A DNA stretch of 64,000 nt from an uncultured Gammaproteobacteria bacterium (GCA_905479195.1 CAJQLO010000002.1:224001-288000), one strand, 5' to 3'; positions 34,706 through 42,740 are shown, counted from the stretch's first letter. The notes: generated by a model from the sequence alone, not told the origin. Numbers and translations: made by a program.

Positions 34706-35488
34706 ATGATAGAAATACTAACCAATCTTAAACTCATATTTTTTGTAATGTTATTTATAATTTTATTTATCTTTGAGTCATTTTATTCAGAGAGGGAGTG
34801 GATAAGTAAGAGATTCTTCAGGTTATTCTTTCATGTAAAAATTGCCATTATTAATACTGTAATAATAAGATTCCCGACTATTTTCTTAATTATTCCATCA
34901 TTAATGCTTATTACAGAAAATCAATATGGAGTTTTAAATAACATTGATATTAGCTTTGCTCTTAAAGCTGTATTCGGGCTTCTTTTATTAGACCTTGCAT
35001 ATTACTTTTGGCATAGATTAAATCATACCAATTCTTTTTTATGGAGATTTCATTCAGTACATCATCTTGACACCCAGTTAGATGTAACTACATCGCTGAG
35101 ATTTCATTTTGGAGAATTATTACTATCATCACTATTTAAGACAATATTAATATTATTCCTAGGCGCGCCAATTTCGGTTTTCATCTTTTATGAAATACTT
35201 CTATCAGCTTGCAATCAATTCCATCACTCCAATATTAAATTATCAGATAATCTAGATCAGATATTAAGTAAATTTATTGTAACCCCTAAATATCATACAA
35301 ATCATCATACAGTTATGAAGGACTCTAGAAATGCTAACTATTCTTCAATACTAACTATCTGGGATTCAATATTTTTTACCTATAAAGATGCAAAAATTGA
35401 AGATAGGCAATATTTAGGCCTAAATGATAGATCCAAAGAATTTGGTTTAATTCAATATATTAAGCATCCTTTCATAAAAGAACGTTGA
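34706..35488 (+). CDS. Fatty acid hydroxylase/sterol desaturase superfamily membrane protein
   Basis: A 260-residue integral membrane diiron protein. The eight-histidine signature of the superfamily is present: HRLNH near residue 103, HSVHH near 117, HH in NQFHHSN and YHTNHH near 196. Four or so hydrophobic helices precede and separate the boxes. Substrates in this family range from sterols to fatty acyl groups and carotenoids; none can be chosen here. The stop codon lies within the -35 box of the following promoter. Confidence 0.85.
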   Translation: MIEILTNLKLIFFVMLFIILFIFESFYSEREWISKRFFRLFFHVKIAIINTVIIRFPTIFLIIPSLMLITENQYGVLNNIDISFALKAVFGLLLLDLAYYFWHRLNHTNSFLWRFHSVHHLDTQLDVTTSLRFHFGELLLSSLFKTILILFLGAPISVFIFYEILLSACNQFHHSNIKLSDNLDQILSKFIVTPKYHTNHHTVMKDSRNANYSSILTIWDSIFFTYKDAKIEDRQYLGLNDRSKEFGLIQYIKHPFIKER

Positions 35489-35513
35489 CACTCACTCCCA
35501 TATTTGCTGTAAT
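35485..35513 (+). promoter_or_regulatory. Strong sigma-70 promoter
   Basis: A perfect TTGACA (35485-35490), a 17-base spacer and TGTAAT (35508-35513, five of six matches to TATAAT). The predicted start of transcription is near 35520, exactly where the leader's first hairpin begins. It is the best sigma-70 promoter I noticed in the window. Confidence 0.75.
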
Positions 35514-35519
35514 GAAATT

Positions 35520-35609
35520 ACGCCGTTTTGAATTTTTCAGCTTGCCGGCGTTAAATAGCTAAAGCGATCGGGTAACCACCAATGCATTAGCGCATGGTGG
35601 TTTTTTTTT
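35520..35609 (+). ncRNA. Leader RNA or small RNA ending in an intrinsic terminator
   Basis: About 90 bases from the predicted start to a T-run. Hairpin 1 pairs ACGCCG (35520-35525) with CGGCGT (35546-35551). Hairpin 2 pairs AACCACCAATGC (35574-35585, one bulge) with GCATGGTGGTT (35592-35602) and runs into nine T residues, a textbook terminator. A 9-base direct repeat TTCAGCTTG occurs at 35536-35544 and again after the terminator at 35621-35629. GATCGGGTA (35566-35574) could pair, with one bulge, with TACCGATC (35637-35644) to open the terminator. The region is more G+C-rich than its surroundings. It may be a stand-alone sRNA or an attenuator/riboswitch of the next gene; I do not recognise a known class. 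Confidence 0.55.
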
Positions 35610-35671
35610 GGCAGTTGATCTTCAGCTTGTGGCCAATACCGATCTGGTAAAACACTAAAGAGGAGAAGGAA

Positions 35672-36076
35672 ATGAAAATTAAATCAGATATATCATCTGA
35701 TGCTATTTTCACAAGAGTTATAAATGATTTAATCATTAAAGACTCTTGTGCTGATACATCTTATGTATGTATTATTTTAACTTTTAGTAGCCATAGTGAT
35801 AAATCACTCTTGCCTACAGTAAAAGTAAATAATGATATTAGAGAATATTTGTGCAATGCGCCTACAAAAGGATATGTGGGAAACTTGTCATGTTCACATC
35901 AAAATATAAACAATCCTGATACTTACTATATTAAATTTAATCTTAATAAGGTTAAAGATAGTGATTTAGATGAGCTTGTTTATAAACTCACATGCAATAT
36001 TGGTCTTAAGTATAAATGCGCATGGTGTTCATATATTCACAAAGGTATTGTGAAAAAAATACAATTACACTACTAG
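35672..36076 (+). CDS. Cysteine-rich protein of unknown function
   Basis: A 134-residue protein with a strong ribosome-binding site (GAGGAGAAGGA) and no signal peptide or membrane helix. It carries seven or so cysteines (DSCADTSYVC, YLCNAP, LSCSH, LTCNIG, YKCAWC), the last two as C-x2-C. The rest is a mix of beta-type and charged segments, with PTVKVNNDIREYL and YYIKFNLNKVKDSDLDELVYKL. I do not recognise a family. It lies behind the structured leader RNA and before a strong hairpin, as a single-gene unit facing the AlkB-like gene. Confidence 0.7.
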   Translation: MKIKSDISSDAIFTRVINDLIIKDSCADTSYVCIILTFSSHSDKSLLPTVKVNNDIREYLCNAPTKGYVGNLSCSHQNINNPDTYYIKFNLNKVKDSDLDELVYKLTCNIGLKYKCAWCSYIHKGIVKKIQLHY

Positions 36077-36087
36077 TAGAAAGTAAA

Positions 36088-36109
36088 CGGCCCCTCACTT
36101 GAGGGGCCG
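36088..36109. terminator. Perfect hairpin between convergent genes
   Basis: CGGCCCCTCA (36088-36097) and TGAGGGGCCG (36100-36109) pair over ten bases around a two-base loop. It lies between the Cys-rich gene and the end of alkB. The flanking T-run is weak, a little better on the minus strand (GTTTACTTT), so it may act mainly as terminator or 3' stabiliser for alkB. Confidence 0.65.
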
Positions 36110-36142
36110 CAATCAAATCCTTATGATTCAAGTTGTCCTTAA

Positions 36143-37336
36143 CTAGTTTTCAACAGGGAATGACAATTCATCTCCTTTAAAACTTGTTCCTTCATAGCCA
36201 ATTTCATTATTGATTCTTTTGGAAATACTTTTTTCTTCAGCAGTAGCAAACTTTGCATCCCACGTTGCTAATCTTTTACGCATGTACCAGTGCCAGATTG
36301 GCGGTACTAATGCTAGCGCAAAAATAGTGAAATATCCCCATCCAGTGTTAGGAGCACCTACATTTTCAAGTTCCCAGAAGTGAGTTTCTCCACGATCATG
36401 GTGGTCAGCTTGACGACCAATTTCGATAAAGAACCAACTTGTGAACAAAGTATTATTATCCCAGTTATGGCGATAATCAATAGGTTGATCTTTTACACGG
36501 ACTAAACCGTAATGCTCTAGGTAGTTTAAAGCTTCTAATTCGAAGTTTGAAACCATCCAAACTGCTGCTAATGCAGCTACACCTATCCAGCCGCCTGCTG
36601 CAAAGAAAAGTGCTGCAGATGGTACCGACATTAGATAACCACGAATCCAACGGTTTTGCCATGAGAAGAAAGAAACTCCTATTCTAGCTAGTCTCTCTTT
36701 TTCCATGTTAAATACAAATTTGGATTGACCTAGATATGATAGTAAATAGTGTCCATAAATTGTGCGCCCACGTGGAGCAGTTGCAGGATCATCTTCACTA
36801 GCAAGTTCTAGGTGATGGTTGTATACATGTGCATAACAGAAATGTGCTGAACCAGATAAGGCCATAGTCATTCTAGAAATTATAAAAGCAAAACCTTTGC
36901 AATGTGATAACTCATGTCCATATATAATTCCTATACCGGCAAATATACCAGTCGATAAAGTTGCACCAATTAAGTCTAGTCCTGATATTCCACTTGTGTA
37001 AGGGATTAGGCCTAACCATAATGATGTTACTTCAACAGGAATATCTGACATAAAGCCATATACTCTCCATGCTAAAGCAAATTGTAACAATACAAAAACG
37101 GGCAACATACTATACATTACTAAATTTTGAAATGTCGGGTTTGCTAAAGTTTTACCTTCTTCTGAATGCATCTCACTTGACGCTTGTTTTTTCATTAATG
37201 TATCAATTATGATACCAACAAATAACAGTGCTACACCTAGCCATGCAAATAAACCACCAGCAAGTACACCTGCAAAAGTTACAAGTATTAACACTGGGGC
37301 AAGTAAATATTTAATGTTTGCTAATATTACTGACAT
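36143..37336 (-). CDS. alkB: AlkB-like integral membrane monooxygenase
   Basis: A 397-residue diiron membrane protein closest to alkane 1-monooxygenase. Family motifs: HELSH near residue 143, HVYNHHLELASEDDPATAPRG near 170-190, and NYLEHYGLVR, diagnostic for AlkB over fatty acid desaturases. The third histidine box, RHSDHH in AlkB, reads RQADHH: Gln replaces one of the nine iron-ligand histidines, with a new His seven residues downstream (GETHFW). Six or so membrane helices. A strong ribosome-binding site (AAAGGAGG) and a long operator-rich upstream region suggest a regulated, well expressed gene. Substrate is unknown; rubredoxin partner genes are not nearby. Confidence 0.82.
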   Translation of the reverse strand: MSVILANIKYLLAPVLILVTFAGVLAGGLFAWLGVALLFVGIIIDTLMKKQASSEMHSEEGKTLANPTFQNLVMYSMLPVFVLLQFALAWRVYGFMSDIPVEVTSLWLGLIPYTSGISGLDLIGATLSTGIFAGIGIIYGHELSHCKGFAFIISRMTMALSGSAHFCYAHVYNHHLELASEDDPATAPRGRTIYGHYLLSYLGQSKFVFNMEKERLARIGVSFFSWQNRWIRGYLMSVPSAALFFAAGGWIGVAALAAVWMVSNFELEALNYLEHYGLVRVKDQPIDYRHNWDNNTLFTSWFFIEIGRQADHHDRGETHFWELENVGAPNTGWGYFTIFALALVPPIWHWYMRKRLATWDAKFATAEEKSISKRINNEIGYEGTSFKGDELSFPVEN

Positions 37337-37359
37337 AATGTCCTCCTTTGTTCAATATA

Positions 37360-37466
37360 TGTCTAATTTTATATGGACATTAATGTATATATATAAGATT
37401 TGTCTAATATGTATTACATTTGTCCATCTATTGTCTATAACATTAAGACATAGGTAACAGCATGTC
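37360..37466 (-). promoter_or_regulatory. Cluster of TGTCT/TGTCC motifs upstream of alkB
   Basis: Within about 110 bases: TGTCTAAT at 37360 and again at 37401, the inverted form GGACA at 37375, TGTCC at 37421, TGTCT at 37432, AGACA at 37446 and TGTC at 37463. The pair at 37432-37450 forms an inverted repeat TGTCT-N9-AGACA. The cluster lies in the only long gap around alkB (37337-37555), which holds no gene. Repeated half-sites of this kind suggest binding of a dimeric regulator; the regulator is unknown. Confidence 0.4.
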
Positions 37467-37555
37467 AATACTATTTAGAGATTATTGAATATAACTGACT
37501 TAATGAGATTAAGGCTTAGATGACCAGGTTTTTAGTACTATATGTAGGTTAAGAA

Positions 37556-37804
37556 TTATTTAGATGGAGTATATTTCTTTCTAAATTTAGCTATACGGCC
37601 TTCTTTAGTTTCAATACGGCCTTTGCCTGTATAGAAAGGATGTGACTCAGATGAAGTCTCAATCTTATAGACTGGATACTCTTTACCATCCTCATACTCC
37701 ATAGTGTCCTTAGGCTTTAAGGTTGAAGATATAAGAAAGCTCTTATTACATGTTACATCATGAAATATAATTGGCTGGTAATTTGGGTGAGTATCTTTTT
37801 TCAT
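37556..37804 (-). CDS. rpmE2: Ribosomal protein bL31, type B (zinc-free)
   Basis: An 82-residue ribosomal protein. MKKDTHPNYQPIIFHDVTCN, SSESHPFYTGKGR and GRIAKFRKKY are the type B L31 pattern, and the CxxC zinc motif of type A is absent. Organisms often use type B under zinc shortage. No type A copy is visible in this window. It is monocistronic, with gene-free sequence on both sides. Confidence 0.93.
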   Translation of the reverse strand: MKKDTHPNYQPIIFHDVTCNKSFLISSTLKPKDTMEYEDGKEYPVYKIETSSESHPFYTGKGRIETKEGRIAKFRKKYTPSK

Positions 37805-37920
37805 ATTTTTGGTAATATATCATAGTTTTTCAAGTGTAAAAACATATTATAATGGTAATTCATGATATTCATGCAATTATTGCTATATTAACTAATATTT
37901 TATTGGGTTTAGATGAATTA

Positions 37921-38691
37921 ATGACAAATATTATACAAATTACTGATTTACATTTATATGCTGATAGAGATCAAACAGCGAATAATATTAATACATTCAA
38001 ATCTGCACAACTAGTATTTGAAGCTATCAGCAATAATGAGGCAGCCTTTGATATGCTTATCTTGAGCGGAGACTTATCTGACGATGGATCTTTTGAGTCT
38101 TATGAAAACCTCAAATACCTATTAAAGAGTTTTGAATGCCCTATATATCTTATGCCTGGAAATCATGACTCTCCCCAAAAGATAAAATCTATGTGTAATG
38201 GTAAAAATTTGAAAAGTCAAAATTACAAAAGTATCGGAGAATGGGGCATCTTTATGTTTAATACAAAAAAAGATAACTCGCCTAATGGGATTTTACATCA
38301 AAATGAATTAGATTATTTTGACAAGGTTATAAGCGATAATGCAAATAGTTTCTTATTAGTAATGCTTCACCATCACCCTATTTTAATAGGATCTGATTCT
38401 ATGGACAAAATGATAATAGAAAACTCTATTGAGTTACTGGATAGAATTAATAACAATAAAATTAAAGGAGTGGGATGGGGTCATATTCATAATGAGATAT
38501 CTGTAGACTATAATGGGGCTCAACTTTTTTCCACACCATCAACCTGTTATCAAGCAAAACCAAAATCAAAGAAATTTACAATTGATCATTCCCAATCTCC
38601 AGGATATAGAGTTATTCGATTACAAGATGGTGGAACAATAGACACCGAAGTAATTAGAGTTAACGTAAAACAAGGCAGAGATATTAGCTAG
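37921..38691 (+). CDS. cpdA: 3',5'-cyclic-AMP phosphodiesterase CpdA-like
   Basis: A 256-residue class III metallophosphoesterase. It begins IIQITDLHLYAD (metal box 1), then GDLSDDGS, MPGNHDSP, LLVMLHHHPI and GWGHIHNE, the full metal set. The late TPSTCYQAKPKSKKFTIDHSQSPGYR closely follows E. coli CpdA. The ATG at 37921 is chosen because it puts this motif at the usual distance from the N-terminus; an upstream in-frame ATG at 37852 is possible. Presence of CpdA implies cAMP signalling. Confidence 0.88.
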   Translation: MTNIIQITDLHLYADRDQTANNINTFKSAQLVFEAISNNEAAFDMLILSGDLSDDGSFESYENLKYLLKSFECPIYLMPGNHDSPQKIKSMCNGKNLKSQNYKSIGEWGIFMFNTKKDNSPNGILHQNELDYFDKVISDNANSFLLVMLHHHPILIGSDSMDKMIIENSIELLDRINNNKIKGVGWGHIHNEISVDYNGAQLFSTPSTCYQAKPKSKKFTIDHSQSPGYRVIRLQDGGTIDTEVIRVNVKQGRDIS

Positions 38692-38694
38692 ACT

Positions 38695-38723
38695 GAGTTA
38701 ATTATAATCTGATTAACTCTTTT
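38695..38723 (+). terminator. Intrinsic terminator after cpdA
   Basis: GAGTTAAT (38695-38702) pairs perfectly with ATTAACTC (38712-38719) around a 9-base loop and is followed by TTTT. It lies between the ends of cpdA and the convergent amtB. Confidence 0.7.
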
Positions 38724-38749
38724 CTATGCCTAGCTTATATCTAAAACAA

Positions 38750-40057
38750 CTAATTGTTATTATAACTACTCTCTCCATGCTCAGATAAATCAATGCCAAC
38801 TTCTTCTTCATCCTCTGAAATTCTTAACCCTAAAACATTATCCACAAATCTTAATATTATAAATGTGAAGAACCCACACCATATGATTGTAAATAAAATA
38901 CCTACTATCTGTATGCCTACTTGTGTAGAAATAGAATTAACCATTCCCATTCCACCAAGACTAGCTGAAGCAAATACACCAGTTAAAAGGGTGCCTAAAA
39001 TACCACCTACACCATGCACTGGAAACACATCTAAAGAGTCATCAATCTTAAGTACCTTCTTGATATATTGTGTAGCCTCGTAGCATACAAGTCCTGCTAA
39101 TATACCGATAACTAGAGCTCCAATGGGTCCAACAAATCCAGATGCTGGAGTTATAGTCCCTAAGCCTGCTACCATGCCAGTTACAATCCCTAAGACACTA
39201 GCTTTGCCTTGTTTATACCATTCTCTAGCCATCCATGATAAAGATCCAGCAGCAGCTCCAATATGAGTAACTAACATAGCCATCCCAGCTGATTGGTCAG
39301 CAGCAAGTGCTGAACCAGCATTAAAACCAAACCAGCCTACCCATAGCATAGATGCCCCGGCAACAGTCATTGCTAAATTATGAGGAGGCATAGGTGTTGT
39401 CGGGAAACCTTTTCTTTCTCTAAGCATAATCGCTGCAACTAATGCTGCAATGCCGGCATTTATATGCACGACTGTTCCACCTGCAAAATCCATAAACCCA
39501 AGTGATCCAAGCCAACCACCACCCCATACCATATGAGCAATAGGTCCATAAACAAAAATCATCCATAAAGTACTAAATAGAAGCATTGATGAAAATTTCA
39601 TTCGTTCTGCAAATCCACCCACAATTAGCGCAGGTGTAATAATAGCAAAAGTTAATTGAAACATTGAGAAAACCGTTTCCGGTATATCTCCAGAAAGACT
39701 TTGATTCGTAACGCCTGACATAAAGAATTTATCGAAACCACCAATAATTGAATTCATTGAGCCTCCGTCCCCAAAGACAAGACCATATAAAACAATGACC
39801 CATAATATAGAGACCATGCAGGTTAATGCGAAACACTGCATTAGCACTGAAAGGACATTTTTACTTCGAACTAAACCGCCATAAAAAAAAGCTAGTCCTG
39901 GAATTGTCATAAATAAGACGAGTGCTGTTGAAGTTAAAATCCAAGCGGTATTTGCACCAGAAAGCTGTGCATCAGCAGCATAAAGATTCTCTGGAAGAAT
40001 TCCAAATAAACCTATGACTCCCATGATAGTTAATGTTTTTTTTATTGATATATTCAT
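38750..40057 (-). CDS. amtB: Ammonium transporter
   Basis: A 435-residue Amt/Rh channel. The start at 40057 is chosen because GAGGAG lies directly upstream and the next residues form a signal-like segment (IKKTLTIMGVIGLFGI...YAADA). Eleven helices are expected; family motifs include ALVLFMTIPGLAFFYGGLVRSKN, DFAGGTVVHINAG and HGVGGILGTLLTG. The pore histidines are in VHINAG and VHGVGG. No PII gene (glnK) is adjacent, which is the usual partner. A candidate sigma-54 promoter lies immediately upstream. Confidence 0.96.
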   Translation of the reverse strand: MNISIKKTLTIMGVIGLFGILPENLYAADAQLSGANTAWILTSTALVLFMTIPGLAFFYGGLVRSKNVLSVLMQCFALTCMVSILWVIVLYGLVFGDGGSMNSIIGGFDKFFMSGVTNQSLSGDIPETVFSMFQLTFAIITPALIVGGFAERMKFSSMLLFSTLWMIFVYGPIAHMVWGGGWLGSLGFMDFAGGTVVHINAGIAALVAAIMLRERKGFPTTPMPPHNLAMTVAGASMLWVGWFGFNAGSALAADQSAGMAMLVTHIGAAAGSLSWMAREWYKQGKASVLGIVTGMVAGLGTITPASGFVGPIGALVIGILAGLVCYEATQYIKKVLKIDDSLDVFPVHGVGGILGTLLTGVFASASLGGMGMVNSISTQVGIQIVGILFTIIWCGFFTFIILRFVDNVLGLRISEDEEEVGIDLSEHGESSYNNN

Positions 40058-40080
40058 ATTTATCTCCTCAACAATATACA

Positions 40081-40097
40081 TGCACAAAGTGTGCCAA
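40081..40097 (-). promoter_or_regulatory. Candidate sigma-54 (-24/-12) promoter of amtB
   Basis: On the minus strand the sequence reads TTGGCACACTTTGTGCA. The GG and GC doublets are spaced exactly as in -24/-12 promoters, and the match to TGGCAC-N5-TTGCA has one change. The predicted start is near 40070, just before the amtB ribosome-binding site. Sigma-54 control through NtrC is the known pattern for ammonium transporters. Confidence 0.65.
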
Positions 40098-40222
40098 AAT
40101 AGATCGCATAAGTTATTAACGGAAAAGTCTTTGATATATATCTAAAAAAATGAAATCATTGATTGGCAAGACTTTTTTATAAATAAAATCTTATATTTCT
40201 TGCCCTAATAATAAACAAGGTA

Positions 40223-40239
40223 TGCACTAATATGGAACA
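40223..40239. promoter_or_regulatory. Possible NtrC-binding site
   Basis: TGCACTAATATGGAACA matches 14 of 17 positions of the NtrC consensus as I recall it (TGCACTAAAATGGTGCA). It lies about 150-170 bases upstream of the predicted amtB start, a normal distance for an enhancer, and overlaps the start of the divergent oxidoreductase gene. It could be chance. Confidence 0.35.
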
Positions 40240-41335
40240 CACAGATAATCAGTATGATGTTATTATTGTTGGAGCAGGACCAGCCGGTTGTAGCTGTGCT
40301 CATGAGCTTCTAAAAAATAATAAAAAAGTATTGATTCTAGACAAAGCTCAATTTCCTAGGCATAAACCCTGTGCTGGCGGCATAACAATGAAGACCCTAA
40401 AACATCTTCCTGTCAATATAGATCATCTAGTGCAACATAAAGCTCAGGATATGATATTTAGTTTTAGTAAAAAAAGAAAAATTAAGTTAAACCATACCAA
40501 GGGTTCTTGCGTGATGGTAATTAGAGATAAATTTGATGAATTTTTTTTTAATGAGACAGTGAAAGCAGGTGCTGCGTTTACTAAAATAAATAAAATAAAT
40601 AAAATTAAGCTTATAGAAAAAAGAATTTCTATAACTTTTGATGATAAAACATATTCATGTGATTATCTTATTGGTGCCGATGGTGCTAACAGTGTAGTGA
40701 GAAAACTGACATCCAGTTTTAATTATAAAAATCCTGTATTTGCATATGAGGGTTTAGTTGAAAAAAAAGGTACAGATTATCCTACAGAATTTATTTTTAA
40801 TAAGTATGGGTATGCCTGGATTTTTCCTAAAGGCAATCATTATAATGTAGGAATTGGAAATCTAATTTCTTCATCTAAGTCTAAAAATCTTACAAAAAAA
40901 GACTTGTATAATTTTGTATCAGATAGATTTCAAGCAAGCAAATTAGAAGATATTACAGCCTTTCCTATTGGCACAGAAGGTGATAATTATAGAGCACAAA
41001 ATAATATATTTTTAGTTGGCGATGCTGCTGGACTTGCTGAGTCATTACTTGGTGAAGGTATATATAATGCTGTATTATCAGGTAAATTTGCTGGCTCATC
41101 AATTGCAGATTCCTATAATAATAATATTTCAGCAGAAGTAGCTTATAATAAATTCTTATTGCACCTAACTAATGAATTGAAGCTTTATAGAAAAGGAGCA
41201 AAAATACTCTATGGTTTTCCAAGAATAAGTTATTGGATGATGAGGTTTGGGCTCGGTAAAAAATTTATGGATGGTTATTCTGAAGGTAAGACATTGTCAG
41301 AGATAATGGGTAAGAAGAGTATCTTTGCTAATTAG
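40232..41335 (+). CDS. Geranylgeranyl-reductase-family FAD oxidoreductase
   Basis: A 367-residue flavoprotein of the GGR/BchP-like family. It starts with the FAD-binding YDVIIVGAGPAGCSCAHELL and an RHKPCAGGIT segment typical of GGR proteins. It then has IGADGANSVVRK, FPKGNHYNVGIGN and FLVGDAAGLAESLLGEGIYNAVLSGK. Members reduce isoprenoid double bonds or act in menaquinone, tetrapyrrole or archaeal lipid pathways. Here it is tail to tail with ispB (8-base overlap), which makes a prenyl substrate conceivable, but that is inference. Confidence 0.85.
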   Translation: MEHTDNQYDVIIVGAGPAGCSCAHELLKNNKKVLILDKAQFPRHKPCAGGITMKTLKHLPVNIDHLVQHKAQDMIFSFSKKRKIKLNHTKGSCVMVIRDKFDEFFFNETVKAGAAFTKINKINKIKLIEKRISITFDDKTYSCDYLIGADGANSVVRKLTSSFNYKNPVFAYEGLVEKKGTDYPTEFIFNKYGYAWIFPKGNHYNVGIGNLISSSKSKNLTKKDLYNFVSDRFQASKLEDITAFPIGTEGDNYRAQNNIFLVGDAAGLAESLLGEGIYNAVLSGKFAGSSIADSYNNNISAEVAYNKFLLHLTNELKLYRKGAKILYGFPRISYWMMRFGLGKKFMDGYSEGKTLSEIMGKKSIFAN

Positions 41336-42299
41336 TTCTTGTCATGCAGTAAGACGCTAACTCTATCAGTTTATCCTTATATTCACTGCTTTTTATTTGA
41401 TTCAAAGAACCAATTGCATTCTGAGTTTGCTCTTCTATCTTATTATCCATAAAAATATCAGCTTTATATTTTCTGAGCATATTGATAATTATATCTGCAA
41501 CACTTTGATCAGCTTGCTTAAATGAACTTTTAATAATCTTCTTGTCAGCTTCGCTTGCATTTTGCATGACATGAATGATAGGGAGAGTCGCCTTCCCTTC
41601 AATTAGATCTTCAATTATATTTTTACCAGTAGATTCCGAATTTCCAAAATAATCTAAATAATCATTCCTCATTTGATAAGCATTACCAAAATGAAGCCCA
41701 AATGCAGCTAATGACTGAATCTCTTTATCACTTCCCTTATTGAGGATTGCTCCTATTTTCATTGAGGCTTGGAAAAGTATCGAGGTTTTCCTAAAAATAA
41801 TATCCATATAAAGGTTTTCGCTGATATCAATATTTCCAATGTTCATTAATTGCATGACTTCACCCTGGGCAATAATATTTGTCGTTTGAGCCAGAGTCTC
41901 ATAAACAAGAGAACTGTTTATTTCAACAATTATCTCAAATGCTCTTGAGTATAAAAAATCGCCTACCAAGACTGCTCCTTTGTTGCCCCAGATAGTATGA
42001 GCTGTATCTATATTGTGTCTAATATGAGACATATCAACAACATCGTCATGAAGCAAAGTTGCCGCATGAATAAATTCTACTACAACCGAAGAATTAATAA
42101 TTGTGCTCTCTAATTGATTATTAACTGAATAAGCGGATAAAAGCAGTGTAATTGGCCTCAACCGCTTTCCCCCACTAGAAATAATATGATCACTCATAAT
42201 ATTAATCATCTCAACTTCTGTTCGAGACCGATTTTTAAGCTGCTCATCTAAAGCTTCAAGTTCAGCCTTTAATAACTTATTTACTGATAATATTGCCAT
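41328..42299 (-). CDS. ispB: Octaprenyl (polyprenyl) diphosphate synthase
   Basis: A 323-residue trans-prenyltransferase making the ubiquinone side chain. First Asp-rich motif LLHDDVVDMSHIRH near residue 83, GGKRLRP upstream, and the second motif near residue 210 YQMRNDYLDYFG (DYLDY). Length and order match IspB. It is divergent from rplU, as in E. coli, where ispB and rplU share a promoter region. Confidence 0.95.
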   Translation of the reverse strand: MAILSVNKLLKAELEALDEQLKNRSRTEVEMINIMSDHIISSGGKRLRPITLLLSAYSVNNQLESTIINSSVVVEFIHAATLLHDDVVDMSHIRHNIDTAHTIWGNKGAVLVGDFLYSRAFEIIVEINSSLVYETLAQTTNIIAQGEVMQLMNIGNIDISENLYMDIIFRKTSILFQASMKIGAILNKGSDKEIQSLAAFGLHFGNAYQMRNDYLDYFGNSESTGKNIIEDLIEGKATLPIIHVMQNASEADKKIIKSSFKQADQSVADIIINMLRKYKADIFMDNKIEEQTQNAIGSLNQIKSSEYKDKLIELASYCMTRTN

Positions 42300-42431
42300 T
42301 CTCTTATATTACATACTGATTAGATAAACTGCTAGTTATACTAAAATCATGAAAATAAACAAATATTGTTAATAAAAGTATTTATTAAATGGGCAATACA
42401 GGCTAGAATCATTTGTTTTACAGGTAAACAG

Positions 42432-42740
42432 ATGTACGCAATTATTAAAAATGGCTGTCAACAATATAAAGTAGCTGAAGGAGACTCAATTAAGATAGAT
42501 CTTATTGCTTCACCAGAAGGTAGTTCTATTGCGTTTGAAAACATATTAATGGCGTTTGATGAGAAAAACTCCCTTATTTCTGGACCTAAACTATCGAGTG
42601 TAAAAGTCACCGGTACTGTTAAAAAACATGGTAGATATAAGAAAATTCGTGTAGTAAAATTTAAAAGAAGAAAAGGATACATGAGAACCCAAGGGCATAG
42701 ACAAGATTTTACTGAAGTAAAAATAGAATCAATTAAGTAA
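42432..42740 (+). CDS. rplU: Ribosomal protein bL21
   Basis: A 102-residue large-subunit protein. The ATG at 42432 gives the family start [14 protein letters not shown]; a longer frame upstream has no ribosomal similarity. Conserved end: [23 protein letters not shown]. First gene of the rplU-rpmA-obgE block. Confidence 0.97.
   Translation: MYAIIKNGCQQYKVAEGDSIKIDLIASPEGSSIAFENILMAFDEKNSLISGPKLSSVKVTGTVKKHGRYKKIRVVKFKRRKGYMRTQGHRQDFTEVKIESIK

Noticed and set aside
34605-34706. CCATTA/TAATGG inverted repeat as an operator
   Set aside because: Only six bases per arm in A+T-rich sequence; expected by chance.
35571-35605. Threonine-operon-like leader (ACC-rich stretch and CGCATTAGC-like sequence)
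   Set aside because: The ACC bases belong to the terminator stem; there is no leader peptide frame with repeated regulatory codons and no thr gene downstream.
42366-42431. Longer N-terminus for bL21
   Set aside because: The extra 22 residues have no ribosomal similarity; the family start is at 42432.
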